Source: Gordonia pseudamarae
Lineage (GTDB): Bacteria > Actinomycetota > Actinomycetes > Mycobacteriales > Mycobacteriaceae
Assembly (NCBI RefSeq): GCF_025273675.1
Contig: NZ_CP045809.1
Coordinates: forward strand, 1,426,001 to 1,490,000
Length of the DNA stretch: 64,000 nucleotides
Reading direction: 5' to 3'
The notes under the pieces were generated by a model, which was not told where the DNA came from, ran no database searches, and saw only the letters and a list, made by a program, of their open reading frames with translations. The stretch's first letter is position 1, and the number at the start of each line of letters is the position of its first letter. Both the position numbers and the translations under genes were made by a program. Shown in pieces: positions 44,154 to 53,388 of this stretch.

Positions 44154-45125
44154 TCAGGCCACCTCCGTGGTGTCGTCGGCGGGCTTGCCGGTGATGGTGA
44201 GAAAGACCTCGTCGAGGCTCGGTTTCTGGACGTTGATCTCGTCCACGGTGATGTTCTGTTCGCGCAGGGCGATCAGGATGTCGGGTACCAGGTCCGCGCG
44301 ATGCAGGGCGGCGGTGACCCGTCCCGCCTCCGGGCTCAGCGCGGAACCACCAAGGAACTGCTCGACGATCCGCGCGACCTGAGGTGCGTCGGCACGGTGT
44401 GCCGGAATGAGTTGCAGGGTGCTCGATCCGACGGACTGTTTGAGTTCGTCCGCGGTGCCGTCGGCGATCACCACCCCGTGGTCGATGACGGCGATCCGGT
44501 CGGCCAACTGATCCGCCTCGTCCAGATACTGGGTGGTCAGCAGCACTGTCGAGCCCTGTTTCACCAGTTCGCGGATGGTGTCCCACATCTGGGCTCGCGT
44601 GCGCGGGTCCAGGCCGGTGGTCGGCTCGTCCAGGAAGAGCAGCGGCGGGGTGTCGATGAGGCTGGCGGCGAGATCGAGCCGCCGGCGCATGCCGCCTGAG
44701 AAGTTCTTGAGCGGGCGATTGGTGGCCTCGGTCAGTGCGAAGGCCTCCAGGAGTTCGCCCGCGCGGCTGCGGGCACGGGCCCCGGAGAAGCCGAGCAGCC
44801 GGGCGAACAGCACCAGGTTTTGCAGTGCGGTCAGGTCCTCGTCCACCGACGCGTACTGCCCGGTGACCCCGATAAGTGAGCGCACGGCCACCGCGTCGTC
44901 GACGACGTCGTGCCCGAACACCGCCGCGCGGCCCGCGTCCGGTCGCAACAGTGTCGCAAGCATGCTCACCGTCGTCGTCTTCCCGGCTCCGTTGGGTCCG
45001 AGCACGCCGTACACGGATCCGGTCGGGACCGACAGGTCGACGCCGTTGACGGCGCGGGTGGCCCCGAAGTGCTTCACCAAACCGGTGGCCTCGATGGCCA
45101 GGTCCGTGGATGTTCCATGTGTCAT
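44154..45125 (-). CDS. ABC exporter ATP-binding protein (DrrA-like)
   Basis: This 323-aa ATPase has Walker A GPNGAGKTT, the signature NFSGGMRRRLDLAASLI, Walker B LLFLDEPTTGLDPRTR, and the His switch in VLLTTQYLDEADQ. The C-terminal ~100 residues are the regulatory extension typical of DrrA. It is the first gene of a two-gene exporter operon, with the permease beginning one base after its stop. The nearby SARP-like regulator may control it; no motif proves that. Confidence 0.95.
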   Translation of the reverse strand: MTHGTSTDLAIEATGLVKHFGATRAVNGVDLSVPTGSVYGVLGPNGAGKTTTVSMLATLLRPDAGRAAVFGHDVVDDAVAVRSLIGVTGQYASVDEDLTALQNLVLFARLLGFSGARARSRAGELLEAFALTEATNRPLKNFSGGMRRRLDLAASLIDTPPLLFLDEPTTGLDPRTRAQMWDTIRELVKQGSTVLLTTQYLDEADQLADRIAVIDHGVVIADGTADELKQSVGSSTLQLIPAHRADAPQVARIVEQFLGGSALSPEAGRVTAALHRADLVPDILIALREQNITVDEINVQKPSLDEVFLTITGKPADDTTEVA

Positions 45126-45170
45126 GGCGACAACGATGCGCGCCGCCGCTGTCGCCGGACTTACACCGGC

Positions 45171-46526
45171 TTACGTCGCCCTCGCGTAGCCTGCCGGACC
45201 CGTCGGCCGAGTTCGCCACTTCGGCCACGGACGGCGCCCCGTCACGGGTGGACGGGCGGGGGTGAACCGGTGGATCAGCGCCGGGGTGGCGGCCATCGCG
45301 GTGAGGTGGCGATTGAGCAGCACCTGGTGTGGATGGGTCTGCCGATACACGATGCCGGCCAGCCCGATCAGCAGCATCGGGATGAGCAGATATCCGAACC
45401 GGCCGACCGGGGCGAGGAGGAAGAAGCAGGTCAGGCCCACCGCCAGATAGGTGGCCATCGCCTCGAAGGTGCGTGGCGGGTGGCGCAGCAGGCACAGTCC
45501 GATGACGCCCGCGCACATCGCCAGCAGCAGCATGTCGGCGTTGCGGCCGGCGGGCCCGAACTCGGCGAGCAGTACGCCGGGCATAGGGCTGCGCGCGGGC
45601 GTGCTGACGGGGCCGTTGCCGGTGGGGAACTCGAATACCTGCGCGATGGTGTCCGACAGCGAGAGCATCGCCGGCAGGATGAACGCCGCCGATGCCGCCG
45701 CGAGCACGGCCGAGAACCTTGCCAGCGCGCCGCGGCCGAACCTGGCGAGCAGGAAGGCCGCGACGATCGGCAGGGCCAGGAGCGCCACCCACTTGATGGC
45801 GGCGGCCGCGGCCAGGCAGATCGCCCCGGTGACCAGGTGCCGCCTGGCCACCAGCGCCAGTGCGAGGATCAGTAGACCCGCGAGCGGGAGGTCGACACCG
45901 CTGGCGCACAGCTCCAGCGCGACGGTCGGCGAGGCGATGAACAGCAGTACCGCACCCGCGGTCCACCAGTTCAGCGCGCCGAGAATCCGCAGCGAACCCC
46001 AAATGGCGATACCGGCGATCAGCGCACACCACAGCCGGGGGTCGCCGACCGCGTTCCAGGCGCTGCCGGTATCGATGCCGGTCCGCTCCAACAGCGCCCT
46101 GGGCACCCCGAACACCGCCATCATCGGCAGGTACGGATTGATATCGGAGACGCTGGTCGCGTCGGGCAGATACGGGATGCCGCTGCTTAGCAGGAGGTCG
46201 CCGGACCGGGTCACGACATCGATCTCGCTCTGCATCGGGTGCTGTCCCGACGTGAGTGTGATGAACGGCACAATCACCGATCCGGCGGTGGCGACGACCC
46301 GCGCGAGGGCCGTGCGTGAGACGCGGAGGCTGAACGGGGCAAGTCCGATAAATGCGGCGCTACAGTATCCGATGGCCGCTGAATGTGCCCAGGTGACGTG
46401 GGTGTCGAAGCCGGAGAGCACGTACAGGGCATACGCGCCGCAACCGAACATCAGGTAGGCCGTGGCCTCGACGTGCCGGGTCCCGACATGCCTGTGGAGG
46501 TGGGGCGCGAGTGCGTCGTCAAGCAT
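45171..46526 (-). CDS. GT87/DUF2029-type polytopic mannosyltransferase-like protein
   Basis: This 451-aa membrane protein has about ten hydrophobic helices and a basic C-terminal tail. The pattern fits polyprenyl-phosphate-dependent glycosyltransferases of the GT87/GT-C group, which elongate lipomannan/lipoarabinomannan or related glycans outside the membrane. DINPYLPMMAVFG follows the first large loop and AAAAIKWVALLALPIVAAF is a characteristic helix pair. The exact sugar is unknown. It is divergent from the PAP2 gene, with about 90 bp between starts, and lies behind the ABC exporter. Confidence 0.75.
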   Translation of the reverse strand: MLDDALAPHLHRHVGTRHVEATAYLMFGCGAYALYVLSGFDTHVTWAHSAAIGYCSAAFIGLAPFSLRVSRTALARVVATAGSVIVPFITLTSGQHPMQSEIDVVTRSGDLLLSSGIPYLPDATSVSDINPYLPMMAVFGVPRALLERTGIDTGSAWNAVGDPRLWCALIAGIAIWGSLRILGALNWWTAGAVLLFIASPTVALELCASGVDLPLAGLLILALALVARRHLVTGAICLAAAAAIKWVALLALPIVAAFLLARFGRGALARFSAVLAAASAAFILPAMLSLSDTIAQVFEFPTGNGPVSTPARSPMPGVLLAEFGPAGRNADMLLLAMCAGVIGLCLLRHPPRTFEAMATYLAVGLTCFFLLAPVGRFGYLLIPMLLIGLAGIVYRQTHPHQVLLNRHLTAMAATPALIHRFTPARPPVTGRRPWPKWRTRPTGPAGYARAT

Positions 46527-46617
46527 CGGGATACCTACGCGTTACTCTTGGTTCTTGGTGAGTTGCACCTGTGTGTGCCTGAAGAATATTCACCCAGACG
46601 TTACCCGTGGGGAGGCC

Positions 46618-47535
46618 ATGTCCATAACGGCACAAGACGACACGCAGACGCGGCCCGCTGATCAGGCGGGCCGTGGTGCGCGTGTGCGCTTGTGGCTGAC
46701 CTGGGCGCGGAGCTATTTCTCCGTGCCGCGGTGGTGGCTCGAACTTGCGGTCATCTACTCGATCTACCGGGTGTACTCCTACATCCGGAACCTCGGCGGC
46801 AAGGATGTCGAGCCGGCGTTCCGGCACGGCACCGCGGTGCTGGATCTGGAGAAGAAGCTGCACATCGACATCGAGATGTCGCTGAACAGGTTTGGGGAGC
46901 ACTTCACGATCGTGCGGGATATCGCCTCGCTGCACTATCACACGCTGCACTGGTGGATGACGATCGGCACCGCCGTGTGGCTGTTCGTCACCAACAAGGC
47001 CGGCTATCGGCGCGGCTCGTTCGTGCTGATCCTGACCACGTTGATGGCACTGGCCGGTTTCTACCTGATGCCGACCGCCCCGCCGCGCATGTACGACGGT
47101 TTCGTCGACACGCTGGCGCAGACGTCGTCGTGGGGATGGTGGAGCCCGTCCGGCTCGCCGGGTCCGGACTCGTTGAGCAACCAGTTCGCGGCGATGCCGT
47201 CGCTGCATTGCGGCTGGGCCATCTGGTGCGGTCTGATGATCGTGCTGTACGCCAAACGTATCTGGGTCAGGGTGCTCGGTGTCCTGTACCCGGTGTCGAC
47301 GATCCTCGTGGTGATGATCACCGCCAACCACTACATTCTCGATGCCGTTGCCATCATGGTGGTCATCGGTATCGCCGTCACGGTGGTGTACGCCCCATGG
47401 AGTGCGGTGTACGCACAGGTGTTCGTTCGGCGGGATGTCCGGGCCGTGCGCGCCGAGAGCGCAGAGGACGGCTTGCTGCCGGAGTCGTTGCCGCGTCTCG
47501 CGCCCGCACTGGTACCCGACGAATCCGATCGTTAG
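46618..47535 (+). CDS. PAP2-family membrane phosphatase
   Basis: This 305-aa protein has six helices and a PAP2 active site. PTAPPRM replaces the first motif, MPSLHCGWAIWCG is the second (catalytic His), and TANHYILDAVA the third (nucleophilic His). This set matches the actinobacterial inositol-phosphoryl/aureobasidin-type PAP2 group. It probably dephosphorylates a lipid phosphate or transfers a headgroup at the membrane. ATG 46618 follows GGGGAGG. Pairing with the GT87-like gene suggests a shared glycolipid or prenyl-phosphate cycle. Its TAG begins a dispersed hairpin repeat. Confidence 0.85.
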   Translation: MSITAQDDTQTRPADQAGRGARVRLWLTWARSYFSVPRWWLELAVIYSIYRVYSYIRNLGGKDVEPAFRHGTAVLDLEKKLHIDIEMSLNRFGEHFTIVRDIASLHYHTLHWWMTIGTAVWLFVTNKAGYRRGSFVLILTTLMALAGFYLMPTAPPRMYDGFVDTLAQTSSWGWWSPSGSPGPDSLSNQFAAMPSLHCGWAIWCGLMIVLYAKRIWVRVLGVLYPVSTILVVMITANHYILDAVAIMVVIGIAVTVVYAPWSAVYAQVFVRRDVRAVRAESAEDGLLPESLPRLAPALVPDESDR

Positions 47536-47613
47536 GGCGTGTCTCCCAATTCTTCCGCCGAAGGCGGCAAGGGGAATCGGGAAACATGCCCTGGCTGCCA
47601 CGAGTTCGCTGGT
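47533..47613. repeat. Dispersed hairpin repeat, copy B, starting at a stop codon
   Basis: This copy begins TAGGGCGTGTCTCCCAATTC and folds end to end: GGGCGTGT with ACATGCCC, TCCC with GGGA, ATTC with GAAT, and an inner GCCGaaggCGGC. It matches 32774-32848. It may terminate the PAP2 transcript, but has no U-tract. Confidence 0.8.
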
Positions 47614-47650
47614 GCCGGGATTCGCCCGGCCGGTCCGTCGGTGGGCGGAC

Positions 47651-47839
47651 TCAGCGCCGGGTGCAGACAACCATCGCCACACCGCGTTCCCTGACGTGTG
47701 CGGGGAGCATCGCGACCAGTTCGGCGGGGGCGGGCCGCAGTGCGGCCGGTGACGGGACTCCGACGTCGATCGGGGTGTCCCGGCGAGTGAGCGTTGCGAT
47801 GACACACGCCGCGGTACTGACGAACAGCACCACAATCAT
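47651..47839 (-). CDS. Small exported/membrane protein, 62 aa
   Basis: The frame opens MIVVLFVSTAACVIATLTRR, one membrane helix or an uncleaved signal, then TPIDVGVPSPAALRPAPAEL and VRERGVAMVVCTRR. Function is unknown. No clear ribosome-binding site is present; TTG 47854 is an alternative start. It lies ~130 bp downstream of a DosR-type box read in the same direction and may belong to that transcript. Confidence 0.5.
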   Translation of the reverse strand: MIVVLFVSTAACVIATLTRRDTPIDVGVPSPAALRPAPAELVAMLPAHVRERGVAMVVCTRR

Positions 47840-47858
47840 CGAGAGACCGATCAACGTA

Positions 47859-47918
47859 TCACCACGCCATCACGAAAGCTACCAAAGAGTAGGTTGAATA
47901 TCCTGAACTTACTGCCAT
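47859..47918 (-). CDS. Possible 19-aa micropeptide downstream of the DosR box
   Basis: ATG 47918 opens MAVSSGYSTYSLVAFVMAW and stops at 47859. An earlier in-frame ATG at 47951 would give 30 aa. The peptide is short and hydrophobic. GC content is well below the window average. Evidence is limited to its position between the DosR-type box and the 62-aa gene. Confidence 0.3.
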   Translation of the reverse strand: MAVSSGYSTYSLVAFVMAW

Positions 47919-47971
47919 GATATTACCCTGACCAGCGCCGATGTCCTGCATGCGGGATGTGAAATCATAAA

Positions 47972-47991
47972 ATTGGGACTTTAGTCCCATT
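47972..47991. promoter_or_regulatory. DosR (DevR) box with perfect 14-bp core
   Basis: GGGACTTTAGTCCC (47975-47988) matches all 14 core positions of the DosR consensus TTSGGGACTWWAGTCCCSAA and is a perfect palindrome apart from the central TT. DosR activates genes under hypoxia or nitric oxide in mycobacteria and relatives. The box stands 133-152 bp upstream of the 62-aa gene and 54 bp upstream of a 19-codon frame, both leftward. Nothing rightward could use it, because greA is read leftward. Confidence 0.75.
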
Positions 47992-48058
47992 TTCCACGTG
48001 GTGATGGCAGTCACTCCGGCTGGCGGGGGTCGGTGTCGGGCGGTCAGTCGAAAATCGG

Positions 48059-48109
48059 ACAAAAAAGTAAACCCGCAGTTGCCGCCGGGATTCGGCAGCG
48101 ACTGCGGGT
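48059..48109 (-). terminator. Rho-independent terminator of greA
   Basis: On the minus strand ACCCGCAGT and ACTGCGGGT enclose an inner TGCCG/CGGCA stem, followed by TTTACTTTTTTGT. The hairpin begins 28 bp past the greA stop. It has one of the few clear U-tracts in the window. Confidence 0.9.
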
Positions 48110-48136
48110 ATGGCGTCGGGGTGCTCCGGGTGGGCG

Positions 48137-48631
48137 TCAGCCGTGGTACGGCTCAGCGCTGACGAGGGTCACCTTGACCGTCGCACCGCTGGGCACGGTG
48201 TACTCGCGGGACTCGCCGACCTTGGCGTCGATGAGCGCCGCGCCGAGCGGGGAGCTCGGCGAGTAGGTTTCGATGTCGCCGTCCTTGGCGCTCTCCTCGC
48301 GGGTGGCGATCAGGAACGTCTCGGTGTCACTCTCGTCGCCGTCGTAGTAGACCTTGACCACCGAACCGGGCAGTGCGACACCCGACTGGGTCGGGGCCTC
48401 GCCGACCTTGGCGTTGTTGAGCAGATCCTGCAGCTGGCGGATGCGAGCTTCCTGCTGGCCCTGCTCTTCGCGGGCGGCGTGGTAGCCGCCATTCTCCTTG
48501 AGGTCGCCCTCTTCGCGGCGTTCGTTGATCTCGGCGGCAATGACCGGGCGGTTGGCTATCAGCGAGTCGAGCTCACCTTTCAGGCGGTCGTGAGACTCCT
48601 GGGTCAGCCAGGTCACCTGGGTGTCGGTCAT
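48137..48631 (-). CDS. greA: Transcription elongation factor GreA
   Basis: This 164-aa factor reactivates backtracked RNA polymerase by stimulating transcript cleavage. The N-terminal coiled coil carries [20 protein letters not shown], with the acidic tip residues D and E. The C-terminal FKBP-like domain ends [20 protein letters not shown] 48631 follows AAGGAGTGACGACC; longer readings are not supported. A TATGAT -10 element lies 129 bp upstream and a strong terminator follows. Position matches Rv1080c. Confidence 0.97.
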   Translation of the reverse strand: MTDTQVTWLTQESHDRLKGELDSLIANRPVIAAEINERREEGDLKENGGYHAAREEQGQQEARIRQLQDLLNNAKVGEAPTQSGVALPGSVVKVYYDGDESDTETFLIATREESAKDGDIETYSPSSPLGAALIDAKVGESREYTVPSGATVKVTLVSAEPYHG

Positions 48632-48718
48632 GGTCGTCACTCCTTTGTGTCGTCCGCGTCCCGACCCGGTGCGCACTGGTGTGCGACGTGTCCGGCGGGG
48701 CCTGTGGACTGCTCTAAA

Positions 48719-48809
48719 TGCAGCAACACGACCCCTCGCGGAGCCGTGTGTATCCGACTATCATATCAGATCTCAGGACGCGGATCACGCGAGGGGCGCG
48801 TTTGCTGCA
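48719..48809 (-). promoter_or_regulatory. greA promoter enclosed by a 22-bp inverted repeat
   Basis: TGCAGCAACACGACCCCTCG (from 48719) and CGCGAGGGGCGCGTTTGCTG (from 48788) are arms of a 22-bp inverted repeat matching at 17 positions. Between them, on the minus strand, lies a good -10 hexamer TATGAT (48760-48765). The left arm falls in the predicted greA leader RNA, and the right arm lies just past the stop of the upstream transporter gene. Confidence 0.55.
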
Positions 48810-48823
48810 CAATTGAGCAATAC

Positions 48824-49636
48824 TCAGCGCGTGGTGCCGGCAGTCTCGGGTGCGCCGTGGCGTCGCGCATGCAACGCCTCCCGGTAGGTGGGCTCGGCCA
48901 GCTTGAGCCGGTTTACCACCAGGTACGTCAACGGCATGACGAGAATCTCGACCAGCGTCTTCCACACGAAACCGACGATCGTGTAATTGATGAAGTCGCC
49001 CCATGTGGCGATGCCGAGGGCGGTGGCCGCGATCGAGCAGAACACGATGGTGTCGGCCAGCTCGCCCACAACGGTCGATGAGATGAGCCGGGCCCACAGG
49101 CGGCCTTCGCCGCTGCGTTCCTTCATCTTGACCAGTACGTAGGAGTTGAGGAGCTCGCCGACCACATACCCGGCCAGGCCGGCGGCGAGGAACTGCGGGA
49201 CGACACCGGCGACGTCGCGGAAGGCCTGCTGGCCCTCGTAGAAGTCGGCGGCCGGAAGTTCGATGGTCAGCCAGAAGCACAGTGACGCCACCATGAGCAC
49301 GGCAAAACCGGTGAGGATGGTCCGGCGCATCGCGCGGAAACCGTAGACCTCGCTGATCACGTCGCCGAGGACGTAGGCAAGAGGAAAGAGGTAGAACGCG
49401 CCATCGGTGACGAGGCCGTCCATCTTGATCGGCCCCACGTCGATATGGAGCCAGCTGTCGAACAGGATGACACCCTTGGTGCCGGTGATGTTGCTGATCA
49501 GCATCACGCCGACGAAGGCGGCCATCAGCATAGGAAAGTACGGGCTGGGTACGGCCGCGAAGACTGCACGATGACGATGTGCGGCGTTCGCGACCTGCCC
49601 AGACTCCTCAGGTCCCGGATCTGTGGGTTCTGTCAC
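48824..49636 (-). CDS. Queuosine precursor transporter family protein (YhhQ/DUF165, VUT family)
   Basis: This 270-aa membrane protein has six or seven helices. Family marks are MLISNITGTKGVILFD, YLFPLAYVLGDVISEVYGF, and the RLWARLISSTVVGELADTIVF stretch. E. coli YhhQ imports 7-cyano- or 7-aminomethyl-7-deazaguanine for queuosine tRNA modification. No queuosine riboswitch or tgt gene is adjacent. The GTG start at 49636 overlaps the DUF4307 stop by 4 bases, so the two are co-translated. Confidence 0.9.
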   Translation of the reverse strand: MTEPTDPGPEESGQVANAAHRHRAVFAAVPSPYFPMLMAAFVGVMLISNITGTKGVILFDSWLHIDVGPIKMDGLVTDGAFYLFPLAYVLGDVISEVYGFRAMRRTILTGFAVLMVASLCFWLTIELPAADFYEGQQAFRDVAGVVPQFLAAGLAGYVVGELLNSYVLVKMKERSGEGRLWARLISSTVVGELADTIVFCSIAATALGIATWGDFINYTIVGFVWKTLVEILVMPLTYLVVNRLKLAEPTYREALHARRHGAPETAGTTR

Positions 49637-50058
49637 TGTTTATCTGCTTTCAGGTAGGCGGGAATCGTGGTGCTGCAGCCGAACACCTCGCCGATGACCG
49701 GCGGCTGCGAGGTCTGCACCGTGGTCTTGACACCGATCTGGGTGTTTTTGCTCGGCGGGATGAGGATCTCCCGGCGGCCTGTCTCGCCGCCGTCGAGAGA
49801 ACGCCCGCGGACCACACACGCAGCCGGTTGTGACGGGTCGGACCTGGTCACGGTGAACTGCACGGCCACGGTGTGCGAGTCGATGATCTCGTAGCCGGTG
49901 GCCTCACCTTTGACATCGGTGTCGGAGTATTTGAGGTAGCCGATCACGGCCAGAGCCACTCCCATGATCACCACCGCCGTCGAGGCGGCGAGGAACCAGC
50001 GACGCCGGTTCTGCGGGGATCGTTCGGTGGGGTACGTGGCCCGGGGTCCGCTTGTCAC
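49633..50058 (-). CDS. DUF4307 membrane protein
   Basis: This 141-aa protein has a cytoplasmic basic N-terminus, one transmembrane helix (about 21-42, FLAASTAVVIMGVALAVIGY), and an extracytoplasmic beta-rich domain of ~100 residues with two cysteines (PAACVVRG, VFGCSTTIP). It is the Rv1081c homolog by position between greA and mca. Function is unknown. It is divergent from mca, with ~50 bp between starts. Confidence 0.9.
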   Translation of the reverse strand: MTSGPRATYPTERSPQNRRRWFLAASTAVVIMGVALAVIGYLKYSDTDVKGEATGYEIIDSHTVAVQFTVTRSDPSQPAACVVRGRSLDGGETGRREILIPPSKNTQIGVKTTVQTSQPPVIGEVFGCSTTIPAYLKADKQ

Positions 50059-50107
50059 GCGTCAATACCTACCATGGAGCCAGACACGTAGCTGAAGGTG
50101 AGGAAGC

Positions 50108-50995
50108 GTGACCGATCTCGACCGGCCGACCGGACTTCGACTCATGGCAGTGCACGCCCACCCCGACGACGAATCGTCCAAGGCTGCGGCGACAACCGCG
50201 AAATACGCGGCCGAAGGTCACGATGTGCTGGTGGTCACCCTCACCGGCGGTGAACGCGGTGACATCCTGAATCCGGCGATGGACCGTCCCGGGATCAAGG
50301 AGAACATCGCGCAGGTCCGGCAGGAGGAGATGGCCAAGGCCGCCGCCGCGCTCGGGGTGCGGCACACCTGGCTGGGTTACGTCGACTCCGGGCTGCCCGA
50401 GGGCGATCCGCTGCCGCCGCTGCCGGAGGGATCCTTCGCGACCGTCCCGCTCGAAGAGTCGGGTGAGGCGCTGGTGAAGGTGGTCCGTGAATTCCGGCCG
50501 CACGTCATGATCACCTATGACGAGCACGGCGGATATCCGCACCCCGATCACATCCGCTGTCACGAGGTGTCGATGCTGGCCTACGAACGTTCCGGTGATC
50601 CCGGGGCGTACCCCGATGCCGGCGAGCCGTGGACGGTGTCGAAGGTCTACTACACGCACGGTTTCCTGCGGGCCCGCATGGTCGCCTTCTCCGACGAGTT
50701 CGAGAAGCACGGTCAGGAAAGCCCGTTCAAGGAGTGGCTGGCCCGGTGGGACGCACGTGGCGGCGACGTGATGAGCCGGGTCACCACACAGATCACCTGC
50801 GACGACTATTTCGGTGCGCGTGATGAGGCGTTGCGCGCCCACGCCACCCAGGTCGACCCGAACGGGGTGTTCTTCGCGGTGCCCACCGAATGGCAGATCC
50901 GGCTGTGGCCGACGGAGGAGTTCGAGCTGGCCCGCACCCGCGTGCAGACCTCGATCCCCGAAACCGATCTTTTCGCCGGAATCGAGACCCCATGA
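50108..50995 (+). CDS. mca: Mycothiol S-conjugate amidase
   Basis: This 295-aa zinc enzyme of the LmbE/PIG-L family cleaves mycothiol S-conjugates to mercapturic acids and GlcN-Ins during detoxification. The zinc/catalytic motif is [12 protein letters not shown] near residues 15-23, with the third metal-binding His in [34 protein letters not shown] separates Mca from MshB. It follows AGGAAGC. It is strong evidence for a mycothiol-producing actinobacterium. Position matches Rv1082. Confidence 0.97.
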   Translation: MTDLDRPTGLRLMAVHAHPDDESSKAAATTAKYAAEGHDVLVVTLTGGERGDILNPAMDRPGIKENIAQVRQEEMAKAAAALGVRHTWLGYVDSGLPEGDPLPPLPEGSFATVPLEESGEALVKVVREFRPHVMITYDEHGGYPHPDHIRCHEVSMLAYERSGDPGAYPDAGEPWTVSKVYYTHGFLRARMVAFSDEFEKHGQESPFKEWLARWDARGGDVMSRVTTQITCDDYFGARDEALRAHATQVDPNGVFFAVPTEWQIRLWPTEEFELARTRVQTSIPETDLFAGIETP

Positions 50996-51330
50996 TGACG
51001 ACAGCACTCCAGTCCGCCGCTCTGATCCTGGCCGAGGAGAATCCCGAAGGCCCGGAGTTCGGCAAGTCCTCGCCGTTCGGCCTGCTCATCATCATCCTGC
51101 TGCTCGTGGGCACGGCGCTGCTGATCTGGTCGATGAACAGCCAGCTCAAGAAGCTCCCCAAGTCGTTCGACGCCGATCATCCCGAAGCCGATCAGGCCTT
51201 CGACGAGGGCACGGATTCCGCCGGTGCGGGCAGTGCGGCCGGGGATGCCGCCGATCTGTCGGCCGACGCCGACCCGCCGCGTCAGGACCCGTCACATCAA
51301 TCGGTGCCGCACAAATCAGCCGACATGTGA
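50992..51330 (+). CDS. Small single-pass membrane protein after mca
   Basis: This 112-aa protein has one helix (about 29-48, [20 protein letters not shown]) and an acidic, Asp/Ala-rich C-terminus. [13 protein letters not shown] after the helix is a conserved segment of Rv1083-like proteins. The ATG overlaps the mca stop (ATGA); ATG 50995 is an alternative. Function is unknown. Coupling to mca is conserved in Mycobacteriales. Confidence 0.85.
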   Translation: MMTTALQSAALILAEENPEGPEFGKSSPFGLLIIILLLVGTALLIWSMNSQLKKLPKSFDADHPEADQAFDEGTDSAGAGSAAGDAADLSADADPPRQDPSHQSVPHKSADM

Positions 51331-51334
51331 TCCG

Positions 51335-53332
51335 ATGCCGAATCGTCTCGCCGGGTCCACCAGCCCATACCTGCGCCAGCACGCCGACAACCCGGTCGAG
51401 TGGTGGGAGTGGGGTCCCGAGGCGTTCGCGGAGGCCGCGCGCCGGGACGTGCCGGTACTGCTGAGCGTCGGATACGCCGCATGTCACTGGTGTCATGTGA
51501 TGGCGCACGAGTCGTTCGAGGACGCCGACACGGCGACACAGATGAACGCAGATTTCGTGTGTATCAAGGTGGATCGGGAAGAACGGCCCGATATCGACGC
51601 CATCTACATGAACGCCACCGTCGCGATGACCGGTCAGGGCGGGTGGCCGATGACGTGCTTCCTCACCGCGGCCGGGGCACCGTTCTACTGTGGCACCTAC
51701 TATCCGCTCACACCGCGCGGCGGCCAGCCTTCGCTGCGGCAGGTACTCACCTCGATCTCGGAGGTGTGGACGCAGCGCCGGGATGAGGTCGACGACGTCG
51801 GAGTGCGGGTCGGGAAACATCTGAGCGACAACGCCGCGCCGCTGCCGGTGGCCGGACCGGGCATCGACGCCGTGCTGCTCGACGCCGCGGTGGCCGCGAT
51901 CCTGGCCGATGAGGACCACGTCGCGGGCGGGTTCGGTGGGGCACCCAAGTTTCCGCCGTCGGCACTGCTCGAAGGTCTGCTGCGGCATGGTGAAGCGGTG
52001 GCACCCGCGGCGGGCGCGGCCGCGGCCCGCACCTGTGAGGTGATGGCGCGCGGCGGCATCTACGACCAGCTCGGCGGGGGATTCGCCCGGTATGCCGTCG
52101 ACAACGCCTGGGTGGTACCTCATTTCGAGAAGATGCTGTATGACAATGCGCAACTGCTACGTGCCTACGCACATCTGGCGCGCACCACCGGTGACGCGCT
52201 CGCGCTGCGGGTTACCGAGGAGACGATCGAGTTCCTGGAACGTGACCTGCGGGTCGGCGGCGGGTACGCCTCGTCGCTCGACGCCGACGCCGGCGGTGTT
52301 GAGGGGTCCACCTACGTGTGGACGCCGGCGCAACTGGCCGAGGTCCTGGGCGAGGACGACGGCACCTGGGCGGCGGAGGTTTTCGGCGTCACCGCGGCGG
52401 GGACATTCGAGCACGGCTCGTCGACGCTGCAATTGCCGCGTGACCCCGACGACCGGGAACGTTGGGCCCGCGTTCGCGCGGCGCTCCTCGTGGCGCGTGC
52501 CGGGCGACCACAACCGGAGCGTGACGACAAGGTGGTCACCGCCTGGAACGCGATGACCGTCACCGCGCTCGCCGAGGCGGGAGCGGGGCTCGGCCGCGCG
52601 GACTGGGTTGAGTCCGCTCTGCGGTGTGTCGATTCCCTGTGGCGCAATCATATTCGTGACGGCCGGCTGCACCGGTCGTCGTTGGGTGGAGTGACCGGGC
52701 AGCCACTGGGTGCGCTCGACGACCATGCCGCGTTGTGCGTCGCGCTGTTCACCGTCCATCAGGTGACCGGCGACATCGTCTGGCGTGATCGCGGGATCAC
52801 CCTGCTCGACCGGGCGATCGATCTGTTCGGAGATCCGGACGCCATCGGAAGTTGGTTCGACTCAAGCGAATCCGGTCTGATCGTGCGCCCGCGTGATCCC
52901 GTCGACGGTGCGACTCCCGCCGGTGCGTCCCTGCTGGCCGAGGCGCTGCTGATGGGTTCGCTGCTCGCGGATGCCGATGTCGCGGCCAGGTATTCGGAAC
53001 TGCTCGATGCGACACTGCGCCGCGCCGCGGTCCTGTTGGCGAAACTGCCTCGCTCGGCCGGGCATTGGCTGGCCGTGGCCGTGGCCGAGCGCACCGGACC
53101 GTTGCAGATCGTCGTCGCGCAGACGGCCGAGAGCACCGGAGAGTTGGTGGCCACGGCCCGAATGCTGGCGCCGGGTGGATCGATTGTGATTACCGGCCCG
53201 AAGGATTCGACACCATTGCTGGTCGGCCGGGGCCCCGTCGACGGCGTCGACGCCGCCTACATCTGCCGAGGCACCGTGTGCGGGCTGCCGGTGACCACTC
53301 CCGAAGGGCTCGCCGGCGCACTGAGCTCGTGA
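51335..53332 (+). CDS. YyaL/DUF255 thioredoxin-domain protein
   Basis: This 665-aa cytoplasmic protein opens [20 protein letters not shown] and contains the thioredoxin-like [16 protein letters not shown] with CxxC. An (alpha/alpha)6-barrel glycosidase-like domain follows ([38 protein letters not shown]). It is the Rv1084 homolog, related to SPATA20. The enzymatic role is unknown. ATG 51335 lies 4 bp after the previous stop, so mca, the small membrane protein and this gene form one operon. Confidence 0.93.
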   Translation: MPNRLAGSTSPYLRQHADNPVEWWEWGPEAFAEAARRDVPVLLSVGYAACHWCHVMAHESFEDADTATQMNADFVCIKVDREERPDIDAIYMNATVAMTGQGGWPMTCFLTAAGAPFYCGTYYPLTPRGGQPSLRQVLTSISEVWTQRRDEVDDVGVRVGKHLSDNAAPLPVAGPGIDAVLLDAAVAAILADEDHVAGGFGGAPKFPPSALLEGLLRHGEAVAPAAGAAAARTCEVMARGGIYDQLGGGFARYAVDNAWVVPHFEKMLYDNAQLLRAYAHLARTTGDALALRVTEETIEFLERDLRVGGGYASSLDADAGGVEGSTYVWTPAQLAEVLGEDDGTWAAEVFGVTAAGTFEHGSSTLQLPRDPDDRERWARVRAALLVARAGRPQPERDDKVVTAWNAMTVTALAEAGAGLGRADWVESALRCVDSLWRNHIRDGRLHRSSLGGVTGQPLGALDDHAALCVALFTVHQVTGDIVWRDRGITLLDRAIDLFGDPDAIGSWFDSSESGLIVRPRDPVDGATPAGASLLAEALLMGSLLADADVAARYSELLDATLRRAAVLLAKLPRSAGHWLAVAVAERTGPLQIVVAQTAESTGELVATARMLAPGGSIVITGPKDSTPLLVGRGPVDGVDAAYICRGTVCGLPVTTPEGLAGALSS

Positions 53333-53388
53333 GTGGGCCCGATACCCATTCGCCGGACTCGCGGACATATCCGGCCGTCGCCGGCCGG

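Noticed and set aside
39983..48058. Accessory block considered as prophage or integrative element
   Set aside because: There is no integrase, att-like repeat, phage gene or tRNA at either edge. The genes look chromosomal.
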